A stretch of 64,000 bases of DNA from Lepus europaeus (GCF_033115175.1 NC_084850.1:111583939-111647938); one strand, 5' to 3'; shown: positions 10,045 to 23,150, numbered from the stretch's first letter. Notes: a model not told the origin generated them from the letters alone. Numbers and translations: made by a program.

Positions 10045-10365
10045 GGAAAGTGGTTGGCACAATGGTTAAGACGACACTTTGGACATCTGCATCCCATATT
10101 AGAATGTCTGGGTTTCAGTTTTCACTCAACATCCAATTCCAGCTTCTTGTTAATGCATACTCTTCGAGGCAGCAGGCAGGGCTCAGGTACTTGGACCCCT
10201 GTCATCCACAAGGAAGACATACATTGAGTTCTCAGCTCCTGGGTTCAGCCTAGCCCAGCTCCAGTTTTAGGCATTTGGGGAGTGAGTCAGCAGACAGATC
10301 TCTCTCTTTATCTGTGTGTATCTGTCTCACTCTCTTTCAAATAAAAATGAAAATAAATATATAAT
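10045..10365 (+). repeat. C-repeat SINE, diverged
   Basis: Forward copy: GTTGGCACAATGGTTAAGAC head, a CTCTCTTT tract and a TTTCAAATAAAAATGAAAATAAAT tail. Confidence 0.8.
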
Positions 10366-10898
10366 TTTAAAAAGTATTATAAATAAGAGAAACTTACTTC
10401 TTATGAAAACAATGAATGTGAGAATTAACTGGAATGTTTTCAACTTATTTTGGTTATTAGTATAAAGCAGCCTTATTAAATTGAAAATTATTTTACATGC
10501 CAAATTCAAAAGTATAGAATGACTAAAGTTATGATTGTTGCAGTATTTATGTATTGAAACTATGTTTGTATGAAATGATCTGCTGTGTTCTTCCTTAAAC
10601 TCAGCTCCTTTGTGCCAGTAGACAACACCATTCCCAGGACTTGACAAACTATACTACTACAGGGAGCTTAATCTGTTCCTTTGAAGAAAATGTTTTCATT
10701 TTGTTTCATTCAAGGGTCATTCAAAACACAGAGTCCTTTTTTACATTGAGAACACCCTGAGGTTTTCACCAGATGACTTCTGACTTTCTGTTGAGTGAAT
10801 TGATAGTTCCTAAATTTGTAAAAAAAATAAATAATAGATAAATAGAGAAATTATGTAATCATTTTACCTTACTGGAACGAACATAAATTTTAAAAACC

Positions 10899-11210
10899 TT
10901 ATAGGGTGTTTGGTATAGCAGTTTCGCTGCCGTTTGTGGTGTTTAGATTACATATCATACTGCTTGGTTTGGAGTCTCAGCTTTGCTCTCAACTCCAGCT
11001 TCCTCTAATCTACATCCTGGGAAGCAGTGGCGATAGCTCAAGTAGTTGGGTCCCTGCCACCTACATGGAAGACCAGGATTGAACTCCTATCTCCTAGCTT
11101 CAGCCTGGCCCAGTCATAGATTTGGCTGGCATTTGTGGGGTGAACCAGCAGATTGGAGCTCTTTGTCTCTGTCTCTGCCTTTCAACGAAAGAACATAAAA
11201 CAAAGAGCTT
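10899..11210 (+). repeat. C-repeat SINE, diverged
   Basis: Forward copy: GTTTGGTATAGCAGTTTCG head, ending in CTGCCTTTCAACGAAAG. Confidence 0.75.
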
Positions 11211-11280
11211 ATGTAGCATATTTATCACCTAACCAAAATATAAATAAACACATAAGACACCTCTTGGATTTAAAAATAGC

Positions 11281-11286
11281 TTTATT
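11281..11286 (-). promoter_or_regulatory. PRRG1: Candidate PRRG1 polyadenylation signal
   Basis: AATAAA on the minus strand, 3.9 kb past the PRRG1 stop. Chosen because SINE density drops sharply between here and 15218. Not proven; other AATAAA-like hexamers occur in this AT-rich stretch. Confidence 0.35.
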
Positions 11287-12063
11287 TAGCATACCAAAAA
11301 CACAGGAACATAAGAAAAACCATACCTAGTATAAACATAAAAGTTAAATACTATAATTTAATGTAAACCAAGCATTTAAATTGTGAAATATTATAATAAA
11401 ATACATGCTATTTTTATAGAACCAAGTTAAAGCTACCTCCATAGTTAACTGGATCAGATCATCAAACTTGAAAATGTCATTATTAGCAATGAAAAAACAC
11501 AACATCTCTATTTGTATTGGTCAATAGGGAAAGGATAAATCATTTTATTTACTTTAAACGCATACAATTTATTGAGACATTTAGAGCATGGAAGCAAAAT
11601 TGTCAGTTCTAGGATTCAAGATACAACCACTATATGTGGAAGCTTAGAAATCATTCTGCTGGAAGACAGTTGAGCCTATTCTTTTATTTACATGCAAACC
11701 CACTGATTCAATTTAGTTACTGCTTAATAAAGATACTAAATATATTCTGCAAAAATAAACCTTTATTAAAAATTACCAAAGGTGAATATAATATCAGTCA
11801 GGTAGGAAAGATAAAAGCATAAAAATACATATTATTCCAGACAAACCCCTTAATTATAATAAATGTTAGGAAACTCATTTTATAAAACCAGATGGGGTAG
11901 CAAAAAGTATTTTAAAAATATAAAACCCAAACCACATTCAAACAAAATGAGCAATCCTCAGATGATATTTCTTGAATGAAGTGGTATTTTGCTTATTCTG
12001 TCATCACATGAAAGGCATGATGAGATCTGTAGCTGATGGAGCTTTTACTATGGAGTAACACTG

Positions 12064-12091
12064 GGTGTGTGTGTGTGTGTATGTGTGTGTT
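12064..12091. repeat. (TG)n microsatellite
   Basis: About 14 TG dinucleotides with one AT interruption. Confidence 0.9.
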
Positions 12092-12291
12092 TGACAAACT
12101 GTCTAAAAAGCTGTGGTCATTGATTGGTTTAAACATTTTGCTTTTTTCTTCAGGAATCAACATTTATCCTTAGAGTTTAATTCAGGTATCTCTGAGAGAC
12201 AGCATTCAATCTAATATCAGGAATTTAAAATGTAAAAATAAATTTGTAAGAATATATATTTAGTAATTGAATATCCTGTTCTGTTGTCTAA

Positions 12292-12668
12292 TCCTGTAGT
12301 TCTCAAACTTTTGGTCTCCAGACCCCATTATATTCTTAAAATGGGGATCTGGAAGTCAAAGAGTTTTTGTTTATGAGATTTATGTCTCAATATTTATCAT
12401 ATTAGAAAATAAAATGAAGAAATACTGTATTAATTCATTTAAAAACAACAAATCCATTACATGCTAACATAAATAAATAATATTTTTATGAAAAATATCC
12501 ATATTTTCTAAAACAGAAAAAAGATGTGTGGGAATGTGGCATGGTTTTACATTTTCAACTCTTTTTGAGAGATCAGAATGAAAAGACAAATGATGTCTTC
12601 ACATTACTATGAAAATATTTTGATCTTACAAATCCTCTGAAATGTTCTCAAGGTACCCCAGGGACTGA
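12292..12668 (+). mobile_element. Old hAT-type (MER) DNA transposon fossil
   Basis: Begins TAGTTCTCAAACTTTTGGTC and continues through CAAAGAGTTTTTGTTTATG, TATTTATCATATTAGAAA and CATTACATGCTAACATAAA, ending near GTACCCCAGGGACTGA. It matches my recollection of a mammalian-wide MER family with CAG-GGTTCTCAAACTTT ends. Exact subfamily not assigned. Confidence 0.6.
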
Positions 12669-13237
12669 CATTAATGACTAAAAGAAAAGTCAGCGCAAAA
12701 TGAACCTTAAAAAAAGGGAGCCCTAACTTTCATTTAAAAATAAACAAAACAAAAAAAAAACCTCACAAATACGTCATTGTATCAAACACTCCTACCTTCA
12801 GCTTTAACTAGAAATCAAAGATTGCCATGTACTCATGGCAACACTCAAAACAATATTGTCATTTCTGAGATCAGTGTCAAGATATAGTCAGTTTTAGTTC
12901 AAGGAAGCTACAAAACCTATTAATTAAAAACACTTCGGTTCCCTTTCCAACATTTGCTTAAACCTGGTTTGTGCTGAGTTAGCCATTATCTTTAAGTTGG
13001 CACAGCTTTGGTATAGAATAGAGTATGGCAGGGTTTAACTAAAATTCCACACACTTAGACTAGGACTATGTTAGTAATTTATAGAACACCCTGCTCTATT
13101 TCTCACTATGTGAACGCTCTGATAACTTTTAGAGAAAAAGAGAGAGAAACTTCTCTGAAGCACAGTACTGATGCTAGGATCTTCTATCTAGATAAGTCTT
13201 CACATTTTAGAAATTACTTCGACACACACCATCTCAT

Positions 13238-13415
13238 TTGATCCTTTTAAAGCCCCCAGAGAAGAGCAGGACAAATGATACTATCCCTGTTTTCAGGTTG
13301 AGGAGTCTGAGGGTCAAATAGGGGTCTTGTCCAAGGTACCATGGCAAGTATATGGCAGAAGGGGGTTAAAAGTTAGGCTATCTGACTCCTAGTTCAGGAT
13401 TCCTTGCAGTTTTCC
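13238..13415 (+). repeat. MIR element
   Basis: CATCTCATTTGATCC, TGAGGAGTCTGAGGGTCAA, TTGTCCAAGGTACCATGGC and CTGACTCCTAGTTCAGG follow the MIR core order. Confidence 0.75.
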
Positions 13416-13496
13416 CTCCTTCCTTTGATTCTGGGGCAGAATTGAGGGAGGAGTCAGTGGGGATGGAGTGGTTTTGTTTTATTTTCAAATATTAGT

Positions 13497-13815
13497 TAGT
13501 TGAAATGCAGAATAACAGAGAGAGAGTGAGAGCGAGAGCGAGAGCGAGAGAAAGTGATCTTCTATCTGCTGGATCACTCCCCAAATGCCTGAAACAGCCA
13601 GGGCTGAACCAGGCCAAAGCCAGGAGCCTGGAACTCAGTCCAGATTTCCAATGTGAGTGGCAATGACCCAAGTACTTGAGCCATCATCTGCTACCTCCCA
13701 GGTGCATTAGAATGAAGCTAGATTGGAAGCACATAGCAGGGACTGGAACCAGCACTCCCGTATGGGATACAGGTGTCCCAAGCAGTGGCTTAACCTGCTG
13801 CACCACAATGTCCAC
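13497..13815 (-). repeat. C-repeat SINE
   Basis: Reverse copy with a (GAGAGC)n variant tract at 13520-13550. It is the only SINE inside the putative PRRG1 3' UTR. Confidence 0.87.
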
Positions 13816-14921
13816 CTACCTCTGTATCCGCCATTTTATCCAACACAGACAAGACTTGGTAGTAGAAAGATATTTCCGTGAATAATCTAATGAATTTTCT
13901 GTGAATAATCTAACGAATTTACCATCACTGCATACATAATGGAACTTTATAAAGCAACTACTCAGACACTTTATGTTGGCAGTTTATCCACAGCCTATTC
14001 CCTCTTCTCCAAGGGAAAAGTAAAAAGCCTGCAGTTAAAAAAAACTAATGAAACTACAAAACAAAGTAGCAAGAATAATGAAATCTATGCAGGGCTATAA
14101 TTAGATTCAGTATGCACTTGTTACAACACATACTTTGCAATCTTCCACCAATTGGAGAAAAATATAAAAATCACAGTTCATAATTTAGTGGAAAACTGCC
14201 TCCTAATAAGCCTGAGGCAAAGACTTCAGCCTGTACAAAACCATCATGAAAATCATTTCAAAAAACTTAACTCTTAGGTGCTTGAAGATTCTGCAGTGGT
14301 AGGAGAGAGTACACAGAATAGAAGAGTGCACAGCAAGAAGAAAATAATTATTGCCACTCATCAGCAAAGGGGTAATTAATTGGTATCTAGTGTCTGTTGT
14401 TAGTATATATCCACTTTACAAATTTTGTTGCCAGGAAATCCTCCACACAAAGTTATTAATATTAATAGCATGAAACTTTCAAAGATGCTAAGTAAATTGT
14501 TTAATTTGGAGGATGGTGGTCAACAACAAAACAATCCCTAGTATAAAATGAGTCAAATACTACTAACAACCAAGGATTTTCTTGCTATACATTGCAAACA
14601 AATTATTGCTTATCTTGTACACACTCTCTCTCACTTTCTGAGATGTTTCTAAAATTAAGAATCACTCTATGAATTTTCCATTTTAAGATAGATGAAGGAA
14701 AAAAATGCTAACAGAAGCCAGTAAGAATCATAAAACATACTAGTTAAATCCTTTTTGCAAGAATCTACAGCAAATTGATGGCTATCTTATATCACCTGGG
14801 TGTCCCTTTTGTCCAATTTTCATGAGTATTCTCTTTACAGGTGATTTAAGATGTTAATGGATTTTCAAGACAATTGCACACATACTATGTTGATACACAC
14901 ACGTATATATACACATACTCA

Positions 14922-14958
<37 letters not shown>

Positions 14959-14966
14959 GTATGTAT
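14922..14966. repeat. (TG)n(TA)n microsatellite
   Basis: TG run passing directly into a TA run, with a further TATATATA block upstream. Confidence 0.9.
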
Positions 14967-15218
14967 CTCATCATAGCACATGAAGACCCCCCATTGGTAT
15001 GTTTTTCTCTCTTCACATATTTCCTTTGGCAACAATGAGCACAGATAATGATTTTTAATAGGAAACAAAACTAAAGAAAATCAAACTAGAAATTATGAAG
15101 TGGTATGCTGTAGGAATCCAATGAAATAAGTCAATGCACATTTATGTAGTGGTAAAGTGCTGGAAAGTCCTTTCATTAGTAATTTAAAAACAATTAGAGT
15201 AAAAAGAAGTTTACAGCT

Positions 15219-15776
<558 letters not shown>

Positions 15777-16239
15777 TCAATGGACACACTAAACAAACAA
15801 AAAATCAGATTTGTCAGTTCAAAAAACTGACCAACAGCTTATATTTTTTATGGCAAGAAATTTTATATGGATGATGTTCAACTTACAATAGGGTTACATC
15901 CCAATAAACCCACTCCAGAACTAGATCTTCTCTAAAAATCGATTATTACTCCAACATTTTGTGATTCTTAGAAGAACTGGGGAATGTTGTAAGAAACGTT
16001 ATTTCGGGACAATACCAAAACCCTAAAATCATAAATGACTCATTTGCTTTACTATTATTAAAAATTAAATCAGAGGTGAAAAATAATGAAGTATGAAGCT
16101 TGAAGCTTTTTAGATAAATGTGCTTTCAAAATTATTTACTATTAACTTTTTGTGTGTCAATTTTAGGATTTACAATTTTAATTATTTGTGATTATCTGAA
16201 ATTTTAATTATATAAACTAATTTTAAAAGTAAAAATGCA

Positions 16240-16566
16240 GGGTCAGCACTGTGGCCTAGTGGGTGAAACCGCTGCCTGCAGCGCTGGCATCCCATATGGG
16301 TGCCCATTCAAGACCCAGCTGCTCCACTTCTGATCCAGCTCTCTGCTATGGCCTGGGAAAACAGTAGAAGATGGCCCAAGTCCTTGGGCTTCTGCACCTG
16401 CAGGGGGGACCTTGGAAGAAGCTCCTGGCTCCTGGCTTTGGATTGGCACAGCTCCGGCCATTGCGGCCAATTAGGGAGTGAACCAGTGGATAGGTGACCC
16501 CCCCCCCTTTTCTCTCTGCTTATGCCTCTCTGTAACTCTGCCTTTCAAATAAATAAACAAATCTTT
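16240..16566 (+). repeat. C-repeat SINE, complete
   Basis: Forward copy; a poly-C run at 16497-16507 interrupts the usual CT tract. Confidence 0.9.
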
Positions 16567-16703
16567 GAAAAAAACTAAAATTGCATTTTCATTATATAAA
16601 ACCAGTAATGTAGAAACTAAAGAAAACAAAGCACTTGCAATTCCCACACAAAGGTATAAGAACTATTAACCTTTTGGTTTACATCATTTAGAAAATATTT
16701 TAT

Positions 16704-16900
16704 GGGCCTGCACAGCAGGTTAAGCCACCGCCTGCACTTCCTGTATTCCATATCAGCTCTGGTTCAAATGCCGGCTATTCCACGTCGGATGGAGCTCCCT
16801 GCTAATGCACAGAAGAAAGCAGTGGAAGGTGGCCCCTGTTGCCCATGTGGGAAAACCAGATGGAGTTCCAGGCTGCTTCAAAAATAAATCTTAAAAAATA
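16704..16900 (+). repeat. C-repeat SINE with internal deletion
   Basis: Head and middle are present up to CCAGATGGAGTTCCAGGCT, then it jumps directly to an AAATAAATCTTAAAAA tail. Confidence 0.8.
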
Positions 16901-17269
16901 GAAAATATTATATTCTTTCTACCATGCTTTTAATAACTACAGTTGCACACCTATACAAATGCACACTCCTTAAAAATCTGGAAGCAAACTGCACTAATTG
17001 TAATAAAACTGCTAATCATCCACTTGATATTTATCAAATTTCTTATCCATGGCCAATTTTATTTTATCTGTAGCTGAGAATTTACCTTCTCTGTTTCTAT
17101 TGTTGCAGATCACCACCTTTTCCTCCACATCATCTTACCTACGAATTTCAATAAATATTTGTGATTTTGAATAATTATGTAATGCTAACCTTAGGTAAAT
17201 GCAGTAAAAGAGGCCCTTTTATATTGTCCATTTTACTTTGGGATGATCAGATATTAATAACGCACACGA

Positions 17270-17598
17270 GGGGCTGGCATTGTGGCACAGTGGATTAAAC
17301 CTGCAACTCCAGCATCCCATACGGGCACCAGTTCGAGCCCTGGCTGCTTCACTTTGGATCCAGATGCTCGTTTAATACACCTGGGAAAGCAGTGAAAGAT
17401 GCTACAAGTGCTGGGGCTCCTGGCACCCACAGGGGAGACCAATATGGAGTTCCAGGCTCCTGGCTTCAATCTGGCTCAGCCCTGGCTGTTGAGTCCATTT
17501 GGGGAGCAAACCAGAAGATGAAAGATCTCCCTGTTTCTCTTTCCCTCTCCCTGTGTAACTCTGCCTTTCAAATAAAATAAATATATCTTTAAAACAAT
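17270..17598 (+). repeat. C-repeat SINE, complete
   Basis: Forward copy with an imperfect target duplication AAYGCACAYG on both sides. Confidence 0.88.
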
Positions 17599-17794
17599 GC
17601 ACATGGAAATCAGGCTTTTGCATGCTTTAGTTGAATAATTTCTCTGGGTTCTCTGGTATTGTGGGAAATAAAAAATGTGTAGATGAATATTCTTTTGTTT
17701 GTTTTTAGGAAAGTTTCAAAAACATAATCATGTTTTCATTTCGAAGGTATAAACACAAAGCCCAAGCAAAAATCAGTGTTTTATTTTACATGTA

Positions 17795-17950
17795 GTAATT
17801 CAAATCATCCTCATTATACCAAATAATGCAGGTACTATTATCATCCCCATCTTGCAGATGAGGAAATAGAGGCCCCAAGTGGTTACATAATAATAAAAAC
17901 AAACTCATTTAACAATTAAACTTTGCAGCTAGGGTTTGAACCTAAGAGGA
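17795..17950 (+). repeat. MIR element
   Basis: ACTATTATCATCCCCATC, TTGCAGATGAGGAAATAGAG and CAGCTAGGGTTTGAACC are the MIR core landmarks. Confidence 0.8.
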
Positions 17951-18043
17951 CTGCTGTCAGAGCAATCCAAAAAGCAATGTAGCTTGGTGTATAAGATATT
18001 TAAAACCATATGGTAATGTTCCTAGAAAATTTAGTCTTCCCAG

Positions 18044-18382
18044 GGCTAGTGCTATGGCACAATGGGTTAAGATATGCCTGCAGCACCAGCATCCCATATG
18101 GGTGCCTCTTGGGAGTCCTGGCTCCTCCATTTCCAATCCAACTCCCTGCTAATGTAGCTGGGAAAACAGTGAAAGATGACACAGGTCCTTGAGCTTCTGA
18201 TACCCACATGGGAGACCCAGTAGAATCTCCTGGTCCCTGGCTTCAGCCTAGCCCAGCCCTGGTCCTCGCAGCCGTTTGGGGAATGAACCAGTGAATAGAA
18301 GATCTCTCTCTCCCTCTCTTTCTCTGTCTCTCTTTTCCTCTCTTTCTCTGCTACTCTGCCTTCCAAATAAATAAATAAATCA
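18044..18382 (+). repeat. C-repeat SINE, first of a head-to-tail pair
   Basis: Its AAATAAATAAATAAATCA tail abuts the head of the next SINE, so the second inserted into the A-rich tail of the first. Confidence 0.88.
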
Positions 18383-18708
18383 GTGGCCGGTGCTGTGGCA
18401 TAGCACGTAAAGCTGCTGCCTGCAGTGCTGGTACCCCAAATGGGTGCTGGTTCGAGCACTGGTGCTCTACTGTGATCTAGCTCTCTGCTATGGCCTTGGG
18501 AAAGCAGCAGAAGATGGCCCAAGTCCTTGGGTCCCTGCACCCACGTAGGAGACCTGGAAGAAGCTCCTGGCTCCTGGCTTTGGATCAGCACAGCTCTGGC
18601 TGTTGTGGCCAGTTGGGGAGTGAACCAGCAGATGGAAGATCTCTCTCTCTCTGCCTCTGCCTCTCTGTAACTCTGCCCTTCAAATAAATAACTAAATCTT
18701 TAAAAAAA
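18383..18708 (+). repeat. C-repeat SINE, second of a head-to-tail pair
   Basis: Complete forward copy from GTGGCCGGTGCTGTGGC to an AAATCTTTAAAAAAAAA tail. Confidence 0.9.
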
Positions 18709-20003
18709 AATCTTAAAATAATTCCGTCTTCTCAACATGTTAAGTATGTAGTCAAAAGTGAACTCATTTCACATATAAAATAATTTCAATTAAGGCAATA
18801 ATGTTCTGAATGAAAAGATACTGATGGACTTATTAATTTAGGAAATAGGCTTATTTGTCCTCGAGGCCAGATCAGATGGAAAGTCACTTGAAATCAACAT
18901 TAAGACTAATAATTGTCATCCAGATACGTAAGGTCAGTTAATGTCCCTGTAAGCTATGTACTATGTACTCCTTTATCTTAGTAAAAGCAACCAAAAGATA
19001 TTTAAGAAGAGCAAATAATGTCAGGATTTGGTTGAGCAGTACTTTAGAGGGAATGAAAATTAGTAGCTGACAATTATGCTGACAGTGTCACATGTTTCTT
19101 TGTGTCTAAACAAGAACTTCTAGAGTAACTAAATAGTATTTTACATCAATATTAAACAGAATGTAAAAGGTTTGTTTAATGAGGGAAAGAGTCATCAAAG
19201 GGAACCTACAGTCTTAGAGCAGGCTAAAATTAAATAAATAATAATCACAATCTGTAGCTGCCAGAAGACCTGATAACCATTTCAGAGGGAAGTTCCCCAC
19301 ACAGTAGATACTTCATTGTGGTGGGTAAGTTGCAGAACAATATGCAGTAGGTTCTGAATTCTATCAAAGTACATTTCCCTTTTATAAAATGTGTACTTTA
19401 CTCTTGAATTTTCTCATTGCCATTTATGTATAGTATGTGAGTAACTCAAGGCCTAAAGGACTCTATTCATAATTGGGAACAGCAAAGCTGAGTATATTCT
19501 ACCACCTTCGATGGATCAGCTCAGAGCCTGCCTCAGAAAGTTCGAGAGTGGGTGGTTTTTCAGGGAGTTGTAGTGCTGAGGAGGGTGCAGCAGTATTTAC
19601 ATACAGTGCTCACATGGCTTCTTCTCTTGTCCGAGAGGAAAGACTGGCAGAAGAGGAACTAAAAACTCCAAAAGCTCCACTGTTGAGAGTAGGAAATAGA
19701 AAGGCCTGCAAGTTGGCAAGGTTGAGCAGGAGGTTGTCCAACATTTTTAAGATTTCTTGTCAAGAGCGATTTCTAGGGAAAATGGCTGGGCATACACATA
19801 AGTCACTTATAATCTTTTTAAAAACCTTTTTACTTACCATCTTTGTGTTCATTTCTTTGTCTATAAGGAAGTAATCCATGTATTTAACTTCTGAGCAAAT
19901 GAAAGAACAAGTGTAAATTGATACAAAATGTGAGACATTATCTTGAAAACTACCTCTAGGGGGTAGTGAAGTTGCTGGGAAACAATATTTTGGGCAACTC
20001 TTT
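18709..20003. other. Intronic DNA, nothing recognised
   Basis: AT-rich. A 133-codon frame at 19473-19874 has no recognisable domain and is treated as chance. Confidence 0.5.
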
Positions 20004-20305
20004 TTTTTTTTTTTAAGAGTTATTTTATTTATTTGAAAGAGTTACAGAGAGAGGTAGAGCCAGAGAGAGAGGTCTTCCATCCTGATTCACTCCCCGAATG
20101 ACCAAAATGGCCAGAACTGAGCTGATCCAAAGCCAGGAGTCAGGAGCTTCTTCTGGGTCTCCCACGTGGGTGCAGGGGCCCAAGGATTTGGGCCATCTTC
20201 TACTGCTTTCCCAGGCCACAGCAGAGAGCTGGATCGGAAGTGAAGTAGCCAGGGCTGCAGGTTGGGGCTTTAACCCACTATGCCATAGCGCCACAGCGCC
20301 AGCCT
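20004..20305 (-). repeat. C-repeat SINE
   Basis: Reverse copy with a poly-T start and a shortened head carrying a duplicated GCGCCACAGCGCCAGCC end. Confidence 0.87.
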
Positions 20306-20339
20306 TGTGCAAATCGGTTTCTTTTACTGCCATCTGAAG

Positions 20340-21064
20340 AATGTGAAATATCCCCACTTGTCCATTCAAAAGATGGACTCGCACTTGATAAGTGCAATGC
20401 AAGAGAGTCTTTATTAACAGTCTTGCAAGATCGGGTGTCTGGAAGGGAGGCAGGCATACCTGGGGTGGTTTACAACAAGCTATTACTCCTTGGCCGGCGC
20501 CGCGGCTCACTTGGCTAATCCACCGCCTGCGGCGGGTTCTAGTTCCGGCTGGGGAGCCAGATTCTGTCCCGGTTGCCCCTCTTCCAGGCCAGCTCTCTGC
20601 TGTGGCCCAGGAAGGCAGTGGAGGATGGCCCACGTGCTTGGGCCCTGCACCCGCATGGGAGACCAGGAGGAAGCGCCTGGCTCCTGGCTTTGGATAGGCG
20701 CAGCACACCAGCTGTGAAGGCCAAGGGGGGGGGGTGTGAACCAACAGAAAAGGAAAACCTTTCTCTCTCTCTCTCTCTCTCTAACTCTGCCTGTCAAAAA
20801 AAAAAAAAAAAAAAAGCTATTACTCTCTAGCACACAGGTCCCTTCCCTAGTTCATCACTGGGTACTAGGAGATCACAGTCTTACTATGTGTGGCCTATTA
20901 TCTCCATCTGTTTTCGTTTTGCTAAGTTAACCACCCCTAACATTCTATTTGCTGAATACCCTGTTAGCTTTGGGACTTTACCTAGTTGATACGCTAGCTA
21001 GCTACATGTGGCTTTCCACACATCTGCAAGCTGTTAAGTTAGCTAGTTGTTAGTAATTTTCTAC
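20340..21064 (-). mobile_element. Solo LTR of an endogenous retrovirus (ERV2-like), split by a SINE
   Basis: Read on the minus strand it starts TGTAGAAAATTAC and ends GATATTTCACA, with the TG...CA ends of an LTR. AATAAA lies at 20410-20415, followed by a short U5-like end, and a CTTGCAAGACTG segment lies just upstream of the signal. Without the inserted SINE it is about 390 bp. No primer-binding site follows and no polypurine tract precedes it, and no internal viral genes are present, so it is a solo LTR. No convincing target duplication was found, so class and exact ends are tentative. Confidence 0.6.
20490..20814 (+). repeat. C-repeat SINE, young subtype, inside the LTR
   Basis: Forward copy with GGCCGGCGCCGCGGCTCAC head and a CTGTCAAAAAAAAAAAAAAA tail. 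The target duplication AGCTATTACTC lies at about 20477-20489 and 20815-20827. Confidence 0.92.
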
Positions 21065-22072
21065 AGAACACCTTACTTTGAAAATGAACCAAATGCCTTT
21101 ACTTATCACAAAGAAGAAACAGCTGGGGGAGAAAGTGGAAGGGGAAGGGTCGCTGCACTTTTTTAGATGAATTTTGGAGACTAAATTTTTTGCAATGTGA
21201 AACACAATTTCATAAATGAAAAACTCTTTAATTTAGTTGTAATTATGTGAAATCTTTTAAGGTTTGGTTTCAGGACATTTAAAACCAATCAAGGAGGAGA
21301 TTTGGCAGCTGGCCTAGTATAAGAAGAAAAAGGAGGAATCCCAAGTCCCCAAACATCACTAGTGTCCAGTATGTGAAACTGTTAAAAACTCATCTTTCAC
21401 ATTATTGAGGAGAAAAAGATCAAAGTTCAGAAGCCTGTATGTTAGATTACTATGTGGGTAAAGTTGAGGTTATATATCTATGTAAGCTGATATCTACATA
21501 GAACGAATGGATCTAAGAATATGCAGGAAACTATTAAGGAAGTTTGGTTACCTTTTGCTGGTATTTGTGGGGCACTTGAGAGCCTAGGGACAGAGACAGG
21601 ATGAAGACGTCATCACAAATCATCTTATGTTTCTCTCATGAACCTTGTTGATATATTATTACTTCTTTTAAAACTTAAGACAAAGAGGTTCATTCTTTCA
21701 GGGAAGTCAACAGTATGGGTAACCCTTTCTAAAATTTTAGCTATGAATTAAAGGTTAAGACAGCAGCCAGTTTGAGATTCCGACTGTTCAATGCCTGATC
21801 TTATGCCAGAACTTTATCACAGGGCCATCCAAACAGCAGGGGAGACTAGTAATGCAAGTATTTTGAAAGGGGAATGTGACTGCCATTACTGGAACAGATT
21901 AATTGTGATTTATCATTAAGAACTGGACACACTGTCATGTTCCTAAAGAATTAGTGCTGCCTGGGCAAGGAAGAAGGAATAAAATGGCTGTTCAAGTAAC
22001 TAACTGTAATTGGTTACAAGTACTGTAATTCTTCTCTTAGCTGGAGATTCTATATTAAATCAAAGACCTAGA
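21065..22072. other. Intronic DNA, nothing recognised
   Basis: No exon-like frame and no repeat I can name. Confidence 0.5.
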
Positions 22073-22074
22073 TA

Positions 22075-22401
22075 GCCGGTGCCATGGTGCAGTAGGTTAA
22101 TCCTCCGCCTGTGGCACTGGCATCCCATCTGGGTGACGGATCTAGTCCTGGCTGTTCCACTTCCAGTCCAGCTCTCTGCTATGGCCTGGGAAAGCAGTAG
22201 AAGATGGCCTTGGGCCCCTGCACCCATGTGGGAGACCCAGAAGAAGCTCCTGGCTCCTGGCTTCGGATTGGTGCAGCTCCGGCCATTGTAGCCATTTGGG
22301 GAATGAACCAACGGAAGGGAAGACCTTTGTCTCTGTCTCTCCCTCTCACTGTCTGTAACTCTAACTCTCAAATAAAATAGATAAAATCTTTAAAAAAAAA
22401 A
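22075..22401 (+). repeat. C-repeat SINE, complete
   Basis: Target duplication AAAGACCTAGATA on both sides (about 22062 and 22400). Confidence 0.92.
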
Positions 22402-22566
22402 AGACCTAGATAAAAGTAATACAGTATATTGCATTCCCTTCTGCCAGAAGATGTCTGTGGTAGGGAAACTGATGACCAGATTTCTATGAGCCTTTTGGCA
22501 GTATAAAGATAGTTGAAAATTTAAAAAAATATTTAGCAGTCTTAGGGCCTTGGGACTATAAAAAAG

Positions 22567-22800
22567 TAGTCAGCAAACATTTTTTGTAAGGAGCTACATA
22601 GTAGGTATTTTAAACATTGTAGGAAATAAGGTATATGTCTTACCTAACATCAGTTTATGTTGTAATGTTGTATGAACTCAACAACAAGCAACATGTAAAT
22701 AAATGGCTGTGCATCTGTTCTAATTAAACTTCATTTATAAGAACAGATAATAGGTTTGATTTGGTTCTAAGCCATATTTTTCAGCTCATGTTTCTGATAA
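22567..22800 (+). mobile_element. Old non-autonomous hAT-like DNA transposon fossil
   Basis: TAGTCAGCAAACATTTTTTG, GAGCTACATAGTAGGTATTTT, AAATAAATGGCTGTGCATC and TTAAACTTCATTTATAAGAAC follow the order of a common mammalian MER family with CAGCAAACTTTTTCTGTAAAG ends. Name not assigned. Confidence 0.5.
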
Positions 22801-22855
22801 AACGAGGTTGCCAAGTTACTTACGAAATACAATGATTAAAAGTGTGCATGTGTTG

Positions 22856-23150
22856 GGCAGGCAATTTGGTGTAGTGGTTAAGACACTATTTAGAATGCCC
22901 ACTCCCATTACTGGAATACTTGGGATTGAGTCCCAGCTCTGCTCTTGATTCCAGCTCCCTGCTAATGCATACCCTGGGAGGAAACAGGTGATAGCTTAAG
23001 TATTTAGGACCCTGATACCCATGTAGAAGACCTGGATTGAGTTCCTGGCTCCTGGCTTCAACCTGGCCCAGCCCTGGCTGTTGCAGGAATTTGAGGAGTG
23101 AACTATTGGATGGGAGATCTCTGTGTCTTTGCCTTTCAAACAAAATAAAA
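22856..23150 (+). repeat. C-repeat SINE, diverged; left arm of an inverted pair
   Basis: Forward copy: GGCAATTTGGTGTAGTGG head, TGCCTTTCAAACAAAATAAAAC tail. The next SINE is in the opposite orientation 12 bp away. Confidence 0.82.

Larger units (their letters stand above)
11265..15218 (-). other. PRRG1: Probable PRRG1 3' untranslated region
   Basis: Contiguous with the PRRG1 terminal coding exon. It contains only one SINE, one MIR and one old DNA transposon in 3.9 kb, against roughly one SINE per 1.3 kb elsewhere. This is an inference from repeat depletion and the AATAAA at 11281. No splice or protein evidence bears on it. Confidence 0.4.

Noticed and set aside
19473-19874. 133-codon plus-strand frame
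   Set aside because: No recognisable domain, no splice or promoter context, on the strand opposite to PRRG1; probably chance.
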